Shown here piece after piece: positions 1 through 11,693 of a stretch of DNA of 64,000 nt. The stretch lies in the NCBI GenBank assembly GCA_023150475.1, contig JAKLKU010000013.1:1-64000 (forward strand), read 5' to 3'. The notes under the pieces are model-generated. The model worked only from the letters and a program-made list of their open reading frames with translations. It made no database searches and was not told where the DNA came from. The translations under genes and the position numbers were made by a program. Positions within the stretch are counted from its first letter, which is position 1; each line of letters opens with the position of its first letter. Source of the stretch: Planctomycetota bacterium (GTDB lineage Bacteria > Planctomycetota > UBA1135 > GCA-002686595).

Positions 1-82
1 ACAAAGACCGCCACAACCCGTTTTGGTTTCAGCCGCGCCCGAATTTTCGGCGCAACGACGCGGGGCAGTATCCTTGGAGGGG

Positions 83-1492
83 ATGCTTTCCACGCTCTGC
101 CTCGCCGCGTTCCTGACATCGATCGATCCCGCCGCCGACTTCGCGAGTCGATTCACCGGGCGCACTCTGCGCTTCGACTACCACCACGTCGGCACTGCGG
201 GTGAGCAGCACATCGCTCAGGCCGGTCTGCGTCTGGAAGGTGATTGGCCGGGTTCGCGAACGCAGCTCGTCGATCCGGAGTCGCTCGGCGCGTATCGCTT
301 CCGCGTGCTCGACGCCAAGTCGGGCGAGCTGATCTTCGCGAGGGCCTTCTCGAGCATCTACGGCGAGTGGAAGACGACCGGCGAAGCGAAGCGACGTTGG
401 CGCGCGCTCGAGGAGTCCCAGCGATTCCCCGAGCCGAAGGCGCCGGTCATCCTCGCGCTCGACGAACGCGGCGATGACGGCGTCCTGCACGAGATCTGGC
501 GCGACGAGATCGATCCGAACTCGCGCTTCGTCGATCGTGCGCCGCTCGTCGAGCGGGGCGAAGTGCTCGCGCTCGCCGAGCGCGGGCCCGCCGCGACGAA
601 GGTCGACTTGCTCGTCGTCGCCGACGGTTACACGGCCGCGCAACGCGCCGAGCTCCTCGCCGACGCGCAGCGCCTGACCGGCGCGCTCTTCGCCACCGAG
701 CCGTTCAAGCGGCGCGCGAACGACTTCAACGTGCGCGTGTTGCACGTGCCGTCGACGTCGAGCGGCATCTCGAATCCGCGCAAGGGCGAGTTCAAAGCGA
801 GCGAACTCGGACTCTCGTTCAACGCGTTCGACAGCGACCGTTACGTGTTGACGTTCGCCGACCGCGCCTTGCGCGAGCTCGTCGCACGCGTGCCGTACGA
901 CGCGCTGATCCTGCTCGCCAACGAACGCAAGTACGGCGGCGGCGGCATCTACAACCTGTGGGCGACGTGCTCGGCGGATACCGAGCCCGCGGAGTACGTC
1001 TTCGTCCACGAGTTCGGCCACTCGTTCGCGGGCCTCGCCGACGAGTACTACAGCTCGCAAGTCGCGTACGAGGACCTGACCAAGCCCGGCGTCGAGCCGT
1101 GGGAGCCGAATGTCACGGCGTTGCTCGATCCGGCCAAGCTCAAGTGGCGGGACCTCGTGACGACGGGTACGCCGTTGCCGACGCCGTGGGACCAGAAGCA
1201 GTACGACGACGTGGATCTCGCCTACCAAGCGCGGCGCAAACAGGCGATCGACGCCCAGGCGACCGAAGAGACCAACGAGCGGCTGATGCGCGAGATCAAG
1301 GAGCTGACCAAGCCTCTGCTCGCCGCCGAACCGCACTTCGGCAAGATCGGCGCGTTCGAAGGCGCGATGTACCTGGCGAAAGGCCTCTATCGTCCTTCGG
1401 TCGATTGCATCATGTTCACCCGCAACCCGACGACGTTCTGCAAGGTGTGCGAACGGGCGCTCGAGCACACGATCGACCGCTACGTGAAGTGA
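83..1492 (+). CDS. Exported M64 (IgA-peptidase-like) zinc metallopeptidase
   Basis: Metallopeptidase of the MEROPS M64 type, expected to cleave proteins outside the cytoplasm. The zinc-binding stretch HEFGHSFAGLADEYY starts at about residue 309; the HExxHxxxGLxDEY form is the hallmark of this family. An all-beta N-terminal half precedes the catalytic domain, and Cys residues near the C-terminus (CIMF, CKVCERA) may form disulfides. The ATG at 83 is preferred over an in-frame TTG at 23 because it directly follows an AG-rich stretch (ggagg) and gives a clean signal peptide (MLSTLCLAAFLTS). It runs codirectionally with the propeller gene 95 bp downstream. Physiological substrate unknown. Confidence 0.9.
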   Translation: MLSTLCLAAFLTSIDPAADFASRFTGRTLRFDYHHVGTAGEQHIAQAGLRLEGDWPGSRTQLVDPESLGAYRFRVLDAKSGELIFARAFSSIYGEWKTTGEAKRRWRALEESQRFPEPKAPVILALDERGDDGVLHEIWRDEIDPNSRFVDRAPLVERGEVLALAERGPAATKVDLLVVADGYTAAQRAELLADAQRLTGALFATEPFKRRANDFNVRVLHVPSTSSGISNPRKGEFKASELGLSFNAFDSDRYVLTFADRALRELVARVPYDALILLANERKYGGGGIYNLWATCSADTEPAEYVFVHEFGHSFAGLADEYYSSQVAYEDLTKPGVEPWEPNVTALLDPAKLKWRDLVTTGTPLPTPWDQKQYDDVDLAYQARRKQAIDAQATEETNERLMREIKELTKPLLAAEPHFGKIGAFEGAMYLAKGLYRPSVDCIMFTRNPTTFCKVCERALEHTIDRYVK

Positions 1493-1587
1493 GGCGCGTC
1501 CGAAATCGTTGAACCGGCACCACGCGGATCGGCGTTCAAGCCCAAGCCGCACGACCGAGTCGGGTTGGGCGCCCAGGAGTCATCCAC

Positions 1588-3303
1588 ATGTGCAATCGAT
1601 CGTTGGCTTGGTCCGTCCTCGTGTTCACCGTGCCCGCCGCCGCGCAGACGACGACGCGCGAAAGCGCGAACTCGGTCGGGAACCCGCAGGCCATAGGCTT
1701 CTTCTCGAGCCTGTGCGACCTGTCGAGCGACGGCCGGTTCGTGCTCTTCTCCAGCGACGCGCCCAACCTGGTGCCGGGCGACGCTTCGTGGCAGACCTAC
1801 GAGCTCTTCCTGCGCGACCGAGTGCAGGGCACGACCGTGCGCGCCGGCTTGAACCCGTTCGGCACCGAACCGAACGACGTGCTCTTCGGCCAGAGCGTGT
1901 CGACCGACGGCCGCTGGATCGTGTTCGACTCGCGGGCGACGGACCTCGTGTTCGGCGACACCAACGGCAAACAGGACGTCTTCCTGCGCGACATGTCGCT
2001 CGGCTCGATCCAGAGACTCAGCATCTCGAGCGCCGGCGATCAGGCGAACGGCGACAGCACCTCGATCGGAGCGACGCCGGACGGCCGGTTCGTGCTCTTC
2101 GGGTCGTCCGCGACGAACCTCGACGCGAGCGGAGACACGGGCATGTTCTTCGACCCGTTCCTGCGCGACATCGGCAATGGCACGACGGTGCGTCTGCCGC
2201 TCGTCGCGAGCGGCTTCCCGAACGGCGAGTCGTCGCCGGTCGACTTGTCGGGCGATGGGCGGTACGCGCTCTTCACGAGCACGGCGACCAACCTCGATCC
2301 CGCGGATGCGAGTCCGGTGCGCGACCTCTACCTGCACGATGTCGTGCTCGGGACGACGGAGCTCATCAGCGTCAGCGTGACGGGGACCGGCGCCAGCGAT
2401 GTGGTTTCCACCGGCGCCGTGTCCGACGACGGGCGCTACGTCGTCTTCGCGAGCAACGCGTGGAACTTGGTGCCGAGCGACAACAACACGCAGAGCGACG
2501 TCTTCCTGCGCGACCGCAGCTTGGGGACGACCGTGCGGCTCAGCATGGGCGTCGGCGGCACGGAGATCGATCACTGGGCGGACTTGCCGAACTTGTCCGC
2601 GGACGGGCGTTGGGCCGTGTTCTCGAGCTGGGCGTCGAACCTCGTCGTCGGCGACACGAACGGCCTTTACGACCAGTTCCTCTGCGAGATCGCGACGGGT
2701 TCGATCGAGCGCATCACAGTCGGCCCGAACGGCACCGAGATCGGCGGTGACACGGGGCCGGCATGGAGCGCGATCTCGAGCGACGGCAACGTGGTCGCCT
2801 ACGACGGCGGTTTCGTGGGCGTCGTGCCGTCGCAGATCTACGCGAACGACCAAGTCTACGTGCACGACCGGTCGCTCTTCGCGCCGGTGAACACCTACTG
2901 CACCGCGAAGGTCAACAGCGCGTCGTGCACGCCCTACATCACGTCGACCGGCTCGCCGCGGATGACCGGCGACGACGTGTTTTTCGTCGTCGCGCAGAAC
3001 GTCCTGAAGGACAAGTTCGGCGTGTTCTTCTGGGGGCATGCGTCGACCGCGGTGCCGTTCGGCGGCGGAACCCTTTGCGTGAAGTCGCCGGTGGTGCGCA
3101 CGACGGTGCAGAACTCGGGCAACGTGCTCGGGATGGTCTGCAGCGGCAACTACTCGTTCCACTTCACGCAGAGCTACGCGCAGAGCGAAGGCATCCAGCC
3201 TGGCGACACGATCTACGGGCAGTACTGGTACCGCGACCCCGCGTTCAGCGCGCCGAACAACATCGGCCTGACCGACGCGATTCGTTTCGCGTTCATTCCC
3301 TGA
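1588..3303 (+). CDS. Exported PD40/TolB-like beta-propeller protein with planctomycete-type C-terminal domain
   Basis: The 571-residue protein has a signal peptide ending at AAAQ. It carries seven repeats of the form S-x-DGR-(Y/F/W)-hhF-x-S-x-A-xNL (first near residue 47, then every 50-60 residues), which is the PD40 blade motif and implies one seven-bladed propeller. The last ~140 residues, starting TYCTAKVNSASC and ending in a GQYWYRDP...GLTDAIRF motif, form a separate Cys-containing domain. I recognise it as a recurrent C-terminal module on planctomycete secreted proteins; its function is unknown to me. No catalytic residues are visible, so a binding or surface role is likely. An enzyme is unlikely. 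Confidence 0.85.
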   Translation: MCNRSLAWSVLVFTVPAAAQTTTRESANSVGNPQAIGFFSSLCDLSSDGRFVLFSSDAPNLVPGDASWQTYELFLRDRVQGTTVRAGLNPFGTEPNDVLFGQSVSTDGRWIVFDSRATDLVFGDTNGKQDVFLRDMSLGSIQRLSISSAGDQANGDSTSIGATPDGRFVLFGSSATNLDASGDTGMFFDPFLRDIGNGTTVRLPLVASGFPNGESSPVDLSGDGRYALFTSTATNLDPADASPVRDLYLHDVVLGTTELISVSVTGTGASDVVSTGAVSDDGRYVVFASNAWNLVPSDNNTQSDVFLRDRSLGTTVRLSMGVGGTEIDHWADLPNLSADGRWAVFSSWASNLVVGDTNGLYDQFLCEIATGSIERITVGPNGTEIGGDTGPAWSAISSDGNVVAYDGGFVGVVPSQIYANDQVYVHDRSLFAPVNTYCTAKVNSASCTPYITSTGSPRMTGDDVFFVVAQNVLKDKFGVFFWGHASTAVPFGGGTLCVKSPVVRTTVQNSGNVLGMVCSGNYSFHFTQSYAQSEGIQPGDTIYGQYWYRDPAFSAPNNIGLTDAIRFAFIP

Positions 3304-3378
3304 ACGCTCGGAGCACCAGGTGGCTCGGCGGCGGCGCACGAGCTTCGCGGTGCACGCGCCGTCCGCGGCAAGTCCTCT

Positions 3379-3402
3379 GAAAGTGGCCGAGCGGCCACTT
3401 TC
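3379..3402. terminator. Perfect 10-bp-stem hairpin between propeller and tricorn genes
   Basis: GAAAGTGGCC and GGCCACTTTC form a perfect inverted repeat with a 4-nt loop (GAGC). It lies 75 bp after the propeller stop and 32 bp before the tricorn start. There is no T-run after it, so it is not a textbook rho-independent terminator. It could terminate the upstream transcript by hairpin alone, or act as a leader structure or operator for the downstream gene. Confidence 0.4.
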
Positions 3403-3434
3403 GGGGGCGGAGGCGGCTCGGTAGCGTTCGGCGC

Positions 3435-6794
<3,360 letters not shown>

Positions 6795-6797
6795 CGC

Positions 6798-8015
6798 TCA
6801 CTTCGAGCTCGTCGCGCCGGAGCCCGAGAACTCGGGCGAGACGGCCAGCGCGACGAGCTCGGCCAGCACCGACGACGGCGCGCGTCGCCACGACGCGAAG
6901 TCGGAGCTGTTGACCTGCAGCGCGAAGGCGAGCTTCGCGTCCACGAGCCAGCCCATTTCGGTGACGTAGCCCGGGAAGAAGCCCGAGTGGCCGAGCGTGC
7001 GGCCGTGCGGCGTCTCGCGCACGATGACGCCGAGGCCGTACTTCACGTTGCGGCCGAGCCCCGGGGCGTCGACGGCTGTCTGCATCCGCGCGAGCGAGTT
7101 CGCGTCGAGCACGTCGCCGCCGTAGAGCGCTCGCGACCAGCGCGCGAGATCACGCGCGGTCGTGACGAAGCCGCCGCCGGTCCACTCGAACTGCGGATTG
7201 ACGGCGTAGCGGCCGTCGGCGAACACCCGGTCGGGGATCCGCAACGGATCGTGCGCGCCGGCGTAGCCTTGCGCGCAACGCGTGAGGTCGCGGCGCGTCG
7301 CGGGCTCGGTGTCGGCGAGTGCGAGCGGCTCGAGGAACCGCGCGCGGACCTCGTCGTAGAGCGAGCGCTCGCAGAGCTTCTCGAGGAGCGCGCCGAGCAC
7401 GATGTAGTTGGTGTCGGAGTAGTCCCAGCCCTTGCCCGCCTCGAACGGCGCCGTCGTGTCGAAGAGGTATTTCAGGCGCTCTTCGATCGACCACACTCTG
7501 TCGGGGTTCGCCGCGAGGTCGGCGGTGAATCGTTCGTCGAGCTCGTAGCGCACGAGCCCCGACGTGTGGTTCATCAGCATCCGCACCGTGATCGACTTCG
7601 CGTTCGGCAGGCGCGCGATCCAAGGCTCGGTTCCGAGCCAGCGCGAGATCGGCGCATCGAGTTCGAGCTTCTCCGCCGCGACGAGCTCCAGCGCGAGCGC
7701 CGCGAAGAACGTCTTGCCGGCCGAGCCGGTGAACATCCGGTCGCGAGGAGTGAGGGCACGTTGCGTCTCGCGGTCGGCGCTGCCGCTCGAGAGCGCGAGC
7801 TCGCGGCCGTCGCTCCAGGCGAACGCGACGTTCGCGCCCGGAAAGTTCGCCGCTCGCACGAGCTCGTCGAACTTCGCCTGCAGAGTCGCACGTCGCGCGT
7901 CTTCACTCGCAGCGGCAGCTCGAGCCGCCGGCGCGGGCGGCGTCGTGCCTTGCGCGACGACGAGAGTCGCGAGGAGCAGACCCGGCGCGACGAACGAGAG
8001 CGAGCGCACGATCAT
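6798..8015 (-). CDS. Exported serine hydrolase, beta-lactamase/class C fold
   Basis: Member of the penicillin-binding-protein-like serine hydrolases (COG1680). The 405-residue protein has a signal peptide ending near VVAQ. The nucleophile motif S-x-x-K is seen as SAGK at 98-101. The second motif is Y-S-D at 199-201 where many relatives have YxN, and the third is HSG in LGHSGFFPGY near residue 350. The active site is therefore likely intact, but the substrate (peptidoglycan fragment, ester or D-amino peptide) cannot be read from sequence. It is convergent with the tricorn-like gene, with only 3 bp between stops, and is the last gene of a possible leftward unit with the epimerase upstream. Confidence 0.9.
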   Translation of the reverse strand: MIVRSLSFVAPGLLLATLVVAQGTTPPAPAARAAAASEDARRATLQAKFDELVRAANFPGANVAFAWSDGRELALSSGSADRETQRALTPRDRMFTGSAGKTFFAALALELVAAEKLELDAPISRWLGTEPWIARLPNAKSITVRMLMNHTSGLVRYELDERFTADLAANPDRVWSIEERLKYLFDTTAPFEAGKGWDYSDTNYIVLGALLEKLCERSLYDEVRARFLEPLALADTEPATRRDLTRCAQGYAGAHDPLRIPDRVFADGRYAVNPQFEWTGGGFVTTARDLARWSRALYGGDVLDANSLARMQTAVDAPGLGRNVKYGLGVIVRETPHGRTLGHSGFFPGYVTEMGWLVDAKLAFALQVNSSDFASWRRAPSSVLAELVALAVSPEFSGSGATSSK

Positions 8016-8100
8016 GGGAACCTCCCGACGGAAACTCGGTCGAGCGAAACGACGGCGGACGACGACGCGCCGCGCCGTCGTCCGCCTGCACGCGAACGGA

Positions 8101-9222
8101 TCAGCCCTTCTGCTCGGCGTGCCACGCTTCGAGCAGCTTCGTTTCCTGCTCCGCCGGCACTTGCGCCCACAAGCGCTTCTGCACGTCCTCGGGTTGCTCC
8201 TCGAACCACGCGAGCGCGTCCTTCGCGATCGTCCCGATCGAGCGGAACTTGAGGCCCGCTTTCACGGCGGCCGCGTTGCTCCACGTGTGGAAGCCCGCGG
8301 TCTCGCCGGTCGGCGGCGCCCAGATCGGCAGGCCCGCGCCGTTCTTCGTCAGGAAGTCGGACGAGACCCAGGTGAGCTTGACGTCGTTCGGCGTGTTCGC
8401 CTTGCACGCGTCGAGCACCTGGCCCATCGAGAGCTTCTTGTCCGGACCGCACGCGTTGAACTTGCCGAACGTCTTGCGCTCCGCGACGAGCACCATCCAC
8501 TCGGCGAGGTCGCGCACGTCGATCACTTGGATCGGATCGTCCGGTGTGCCGGGAGCGAGCATCTCGCCGCCTTTCTTGACGCGCGCCGGCCAGTACGTGA
8601 AGCGATGGCTCCAGTCGCCGGGCCCGACGATGTATCCAGGGCGCACGATCGTCGTCGAGGCGCCGAACTTGTCGGCGGCGGCTTGTTCGCAGAGTGCCTT
8701 GAGCGGTCCGTAGTACTGGAACTGATCGCCCATCGTCTCGAGCGTCGGATCCTCCATCGTCGCGAGCTTCGCGCTCTCGTCGAGACCGACCTTGTCGTTC
8801 TCGGCGTAGCAGCTGATGCTCGAGACGTAGACGTAGTGCCCCGAGCCGTTCTGCTTCAGCAACTCCGCCGACGCCGCGACCATCCGTGGGTAGTAGCCAC
8901 AGTCGTCGAAGATCACGTCGAACGCGCGGCCTTCGAGCGCCTTGATGCCGTCGCCCTTCTTCGGGTCGCGGTCGCCCTGCAGCTTCTCGAGGTCGGGGAA
9001 GAGGCCGGGCTTCGTCTTGCCGCGGTTGAAGAGCGTCAGTGTGTGTCCCCGCGCCTTCGCTGCCTCGACGATCGCCGGTCCGAGGAAGCCGGTGCCGCCG
9101 AGGATCAGGATCTTGAGCGGTGCGCGCGGGCTCGCGTGCGTCCGGCCGAGCACGGCGCTGGTCGCGGCCAAAGCGCTCGCCGCCGCGCCATAACGCAGGA
9201 CGTCGCGTCGTGAAGTCTGCAT
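8101..9222 (-). CDS. Tat-exported NAD-dependent epimerase/dehydratase
   Basis: Extended-SDR-like protein. An N-terminal Tat signal (TSRRDVLRYG, then an Ala-rich stretch) is followed at about residue 40 by a Rossmann motif GGTGFLGPAI. The catalytic YxxxK is likely in YYGPLKALCE. The frame is open upstream to 9378, but the ATG at 9222 puts the twin-arginine motif at residues 4-5, so I chose it. It lies divergent to the DinB-like gene. Exported NAD(P)-dependent oxidoreductases with Tat signals are typical of planctomycetes; the cofactor would be bound before export. Substrate unknown; a nucleotide-sugar or sugar derivative is only a guess. Confidence 0.88.
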   Translation of the reverse strand: MQTSRRDVLRYGAAASALAATSAVLGRTHASPRAPLKILILGGTGFLGPAIVEAAKARGHTLTLFNRGKTKPGLFPDLEKLQGDRDPKKGDGIKALEGRAFDVIFDDCGYYPRMVAASAELLKQNGSGHYVYVSSISCYAENDKVGLDESAKLATMEDPTLETMGDQFQYYGPLKALCEQAAADKFGASTTIVRPGYIVGPGDWSHRFTYWPARVKKGGEMLAPGTPDDPIQVIDVRDLAEWMVLVAERKTFGKFNACGPDKKLSMGQVLDACKANTPNDVKLTWVSSDFLTKNGAGLPIWAPPTGETAGFHTWSNAAAVKAGLKFRSIGTIAKDALAWFEEQPEDVQKRLWAQVPAEQETKLLEAWHAEQKG

Positions 9223-9376
9223 GGTGTCTCCGTTCTTGGGGTGGGGAGGGACTGGGCCCCAGCATGCGCCGCCGCGCGCGAGCCACCAGCAACAAACGGT
9301 AAGGAACGGATTCGTGTCGTGTCGCGGCCCGCTATCCTGCGCCGCCTCGGCGAGCACGCGCGAGAAGGAGACCTCC

Positions 9377-9961
9377 ATGGCGAAGAAGAACCCGGGCCCG
9401 GTGGTGATCAGCCGTTACGTCGAAGCTCTCGGCGGGCGCGATCCGCTCGCGACGTTCGAGGCGGCACCCGACCGGTTGGCGAAGCTGCTCGACGGACTCG
9501 ACGAACGCACGCTCGCGAAACGGCCGGCGCCCAAGAAGTGGTCGATGAAAGAAGTGCTGGCGCACCTCGCGGACTGGGAGTTCGTGCTCGGCACCCGCAT
9601 GCGGCTCGTCGCGGCTCTCGATCGGCCGGTGATCCACGGTTACGACCAGGACCGGTTCGTCGAGAACCTTTACGTCGAGCGTGCGACCGCGGGAGAGCTC
9701 TTGCTCGCCTTCGCCGCGGTGCGCGCCGCGAACGTCGCGTTGTTGCGCCGGCTCCCGAAGAGCGCCTGGAAACGCGCCGGCGTCCACGACGAACGCGGCG
9801 AAGAATCGATCGAGACGATGCTCGTGATCTACGCCGGCCACGACTTGATCCACGAAGCGCAGCTCGCGCGCGCCCTCGCCGACGTGCGTCCTCTCCCGCG
9901 CGCGAAGCGAGCGGCCGGGCGTGCGACCAAGGCCAAGGCGCGCAAGTCCGCGGCGCGCTGA
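9377..9961 (+). CDS. DinB/YfiT-like four-helix protein
   Basis: The 194-residue protein has the DinB-fold pattern of three metal-ligand histidines: HLADWEF near residue 58, and GHDLIHEAQ near 155, where the HxxxH pair is visible. Such proteins often act as metal-dependent thiol transferases or have unknown function. The start at 9377 is supported by AAGGAG seven bases upstream. The C-terminus (from about 172) is a Lys/Arg/Ala-rich tail, which might bind nucleic acid or be disordered. It is divergent from the epimerase gene and convergent with the SRPBCC gene. No substrate can be assigned. Confidence 0.8.
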   Translation: MAKKNPGPVVISRYVEALGGRDPLATFEAAPDRLAKLLDGLDERTLAKRPAPKKWSMKEVLAHLADWEFVLGTRMRLVAALDRPVIHGYDQDRFVENLYVERATAGELLLAFAAVRAANVALLRRLPKSAWKRAGVHDERGEESIETMLVIYAGHDLIHEAQLARALADVRPLPRAKRAAGRATKAKARKSAAR

Positions 9962-9975
9962 GTTCCTCGGCGCGT

Positions 9976-10932
9976 TCAGCGCTTTTCGCGCAGGGCCTGG
10001 CAACGCTCGGCGAGTTCGCCGAGCTCGTGTTCGTTGCCTTGCGAGAAGAACGTGAACACGCGGTCCCAATCCTCGCCCGCGCCGAAGCCCATGTGGGCGC
10101 AGCGCACGCGCGTCTTGCCGCCGTCGACGGGCTCGAGCGTCAGCGTGACCCATGTCGTCTCGGCGAGCTTCAGTTGCGCCGCGCCTTTCGGCACGTCGAA
10201 GCGCGTCGCGAGCAGACGTTCGGGTTCGTACGCGAGCACGTGCGTGACGATGGTGCCGTCGTCGTCGAGCTTCGAGCCGGGGTCGTAGCTCGTCTTGATC
10301 TTGCCGCCGAGCGCGAGCTCGATCGAAGCGCGCGCGACCATCCACGACTCGGCGCCTTCTCGGGTCGTGTAGAGCCGCCAGACCTCGGCGGGCGACGCGT
10401 CGACGACCCGTTCGGAGACCGCCGTGCGCCACGCAGGCGCCAGGCCAGTCGCCGGGCCTTGCGCGAGACGCTTCGCCGCGGATTCGAGCGAGAGCCGTTC
10501 CGCTTCGCAAGCGCTCGCGAAGAGCGTTCCGTCGTCGACGTCGGGCCCGCGTTCGCCCGGCTCGATCACCGTGACGCGCAGGTGGGTGCGCGTCGGCGAG
10601 CTCGCGCTCAAGTACGTGACGCTCCACGCGCGCTCGCCGTCGTCGAATCGCGTCGCGAGCAGTCGCTCGGGCTCGAACGCGAGGATCGTCTGCGTCGCTT
10701 CTTCGAGCGCGCCGTCGAGTTCGCGAGCCGCGCGGATGCGCCCGCCGACCTTCAACTCGACGCTCGCGGTCTTGCAACCGCGCGCGACGAGACCCTCCTC
10801 GGTCGCGAGCGCGCGCCACACGGCGGTCACCGGCGCGTCGACGTCGCCTTCGAAGACGCGCACGTGTTCGCCGCGCGGGAGCGCAGCGGCGGCGACGAGG
10901 ATCCACGGGACGCAAAGCGAGGCGATCGGCAT
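9976..10932 (-). CDS. Tandem SRPBCC (AHSA1-type) ligand-binding protein
   Basis: The 318-residue protein contains two SRPBCC/AHSA1-like domains in tandem. The first runs ~20-140 (VDAPVTAVWRALAT...RLLATRF) and the second ~175-300 (VDASPAEVWRLYTT...ERLLATRF). Each repeats the APxxVW, GG-I and EPERLLATRFD landmarks, so the gene arose by internal duplication. The N-terminus is hydrophobic and may be a signal peptide (IASLCVPWILVAAAALPRG). A strong AAGAGGAG ribosome site precedes the ATG at 10932. It lies 2 bp after the TetR stop, so the two are almost certainly cotranscribed. SRPBCC proteins bind hydrophobic ligands; a small lipophilic inducer sensed by the regulator is plausible but unproven. 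Confidence 0.85.
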   Translation of the reverse strand: MPIASLCVPWILVAAAALPRGEHVRVFEGDVDAPVTAVWRALATEEGLVARGCKTASVELKVGGRIRAARELDGALEEATQTILAFEPERLLATRFDDGERAWSVTYLSASSPTRTHLRVTVIEPGERGPDVDDGTLFASACEAERLSLESAAKRLAQGPATGLAPAWRTAVSERVVDASPAEVWRLYTTREGAESWMVARASIELALGGKIKTSYDPGSKLDDDGTIVTHVLAYEPERLLATRFDVPKGAAQLKLAETTWVTLTLEPVDGGKTRVRCAHMGFGAGEDWDRVFTFFSQGNEHELGELAERCQALREKR

Positions 10933-10934
10933 GG

Positions 10935-11675
10935 TCAACTCCTCTTGGCGGGTTTCCAGTCGCTCGCGTCGGCGAGCAGTCGGTCGAAGTAGGCGCGCAG
11001 CTCGGCGACCGATTGGTCGAACGAAACGAGCGTGCGCTCGGCCTTGGCCTGCATCACGGCGCCCTCCATGACGGTCAGCACGAACGTCGAGAGACGCGCC
11101 GTGTCGGTGCGCGGGGGCAAGCGGTCCTTGCCCGCGTCGAGGCACGACTTCACGGCGGCTTTCCACTGCGTGAAGTTCGCGGCGACCAGCTCGCGCACCT
11201 TCGGATGGGTGTCGGAGAGCTCGAGCGCGAGGTTGCCGATCGGACAACCGAGCGCGCATTCGGTCGCTTCGAGCATCCGGCGATAGCCGTCGAGGATGCC
11301 GAACACGCGCTCCAGCGGATCGTCGATGCGCGCGCAGACGGGCTCGACGACCATCGGCTGGAGGAGCCCGAGGTAGCGTTCGAGCAGCGCGATCACCAAG
11401 TCTTCCTTGGTGGGGAAGAAGTGGAAGAGACTGCCCGGGTTGACGCCTGCACGTTCGAGGATCGCCGCGACGCCGGTCGCCGTGTAACCCTGCGCGTGGA
11501 AGAGCTGCATCGCGGCGTCGAGCACGCGCTCGCGCGTCGGACGTTCGCCTTGTGCGTCGATCCACGCGCGAACGCGCTCGAGCGGCCCCGTCTGACTCCG
11601 CGCGAGCGCGTCGACGTCGCGGGTTCGCTTCGTCGAGCTACGGCTACGTGCGGAGCGTTTGGACGCGCGGCGCAT
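10935..11675 (-). CDS. TetR-family transcriptional regulator
   Basis: Typical TetR repressor of 246 residues. The DNA-binding helix-turn-helix lies at about residues 45-95 (RERVLDAAMQLFHAQGYTAT ... AGVNPGSLFHFFPTKEDL), and a helical ligand-binding half carries LGCPIGNLALEL. The basic N-terminal extension (about 35 residues) is longer than usual. It leads the operon with the tandem SRPBCC gene. A perfect inverted repeat GTTGAG-N6-CTCAAC abuts the start codon, and TTGACA lies upstream of that, which fits autorepression. The regulated ligand is unknown. Confidence 0.92.
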   Translation of the reverse strand: MRRASKRSARSRSSTKRTRDVDALARSQTGPLERVRAWIDAQGERPTRERVLDAAMQLFHAQGYTATGVAAILERAGVNPGSLFHFFPTKEDLVIALLERYLGLLQPMVVEPVCARIDDPLERVFGILDGYRRMLEATECALGCPIGNLALELSDTHPKVRELVAANFTQWKAAVKSCLDAGKDRLPPRTDTARLSTFVLTVMEGAVMQAKAERTLVSFDQSVAELRAYFDRLLADASDWKPAKRS

Positions 11676-11693
11676 GTTGAGCGACTACTCAAC
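11676..11693 (-). promoter_or_regulatory. Candidate TetR operator touching the start codon
   Basis: The 18-bp sequence GTTGAGCGACTACTCAAC is a perfect 6-bp inverted repeat with a 6-bp spacer, immediately 5' of the ATG at 11675. A perfect -35 hexamer, TTGACA on the - strand, lies at 11710-11715; a 17-bp spacer would place the -10 inside the palindrome and transcription start a few bases before the ATG. The size and symmetry suit a TetR dimer, so autorepression by promoter occlusion is the simplest reading. Confidence 0.6.

Noticed and set aside
8101..9378. Longer start of the epimerase at 9378
   Set aside because: The extra 52 residues would bury the twin-arginine signal, and the region overlaps the divergent DinB-like gene start.
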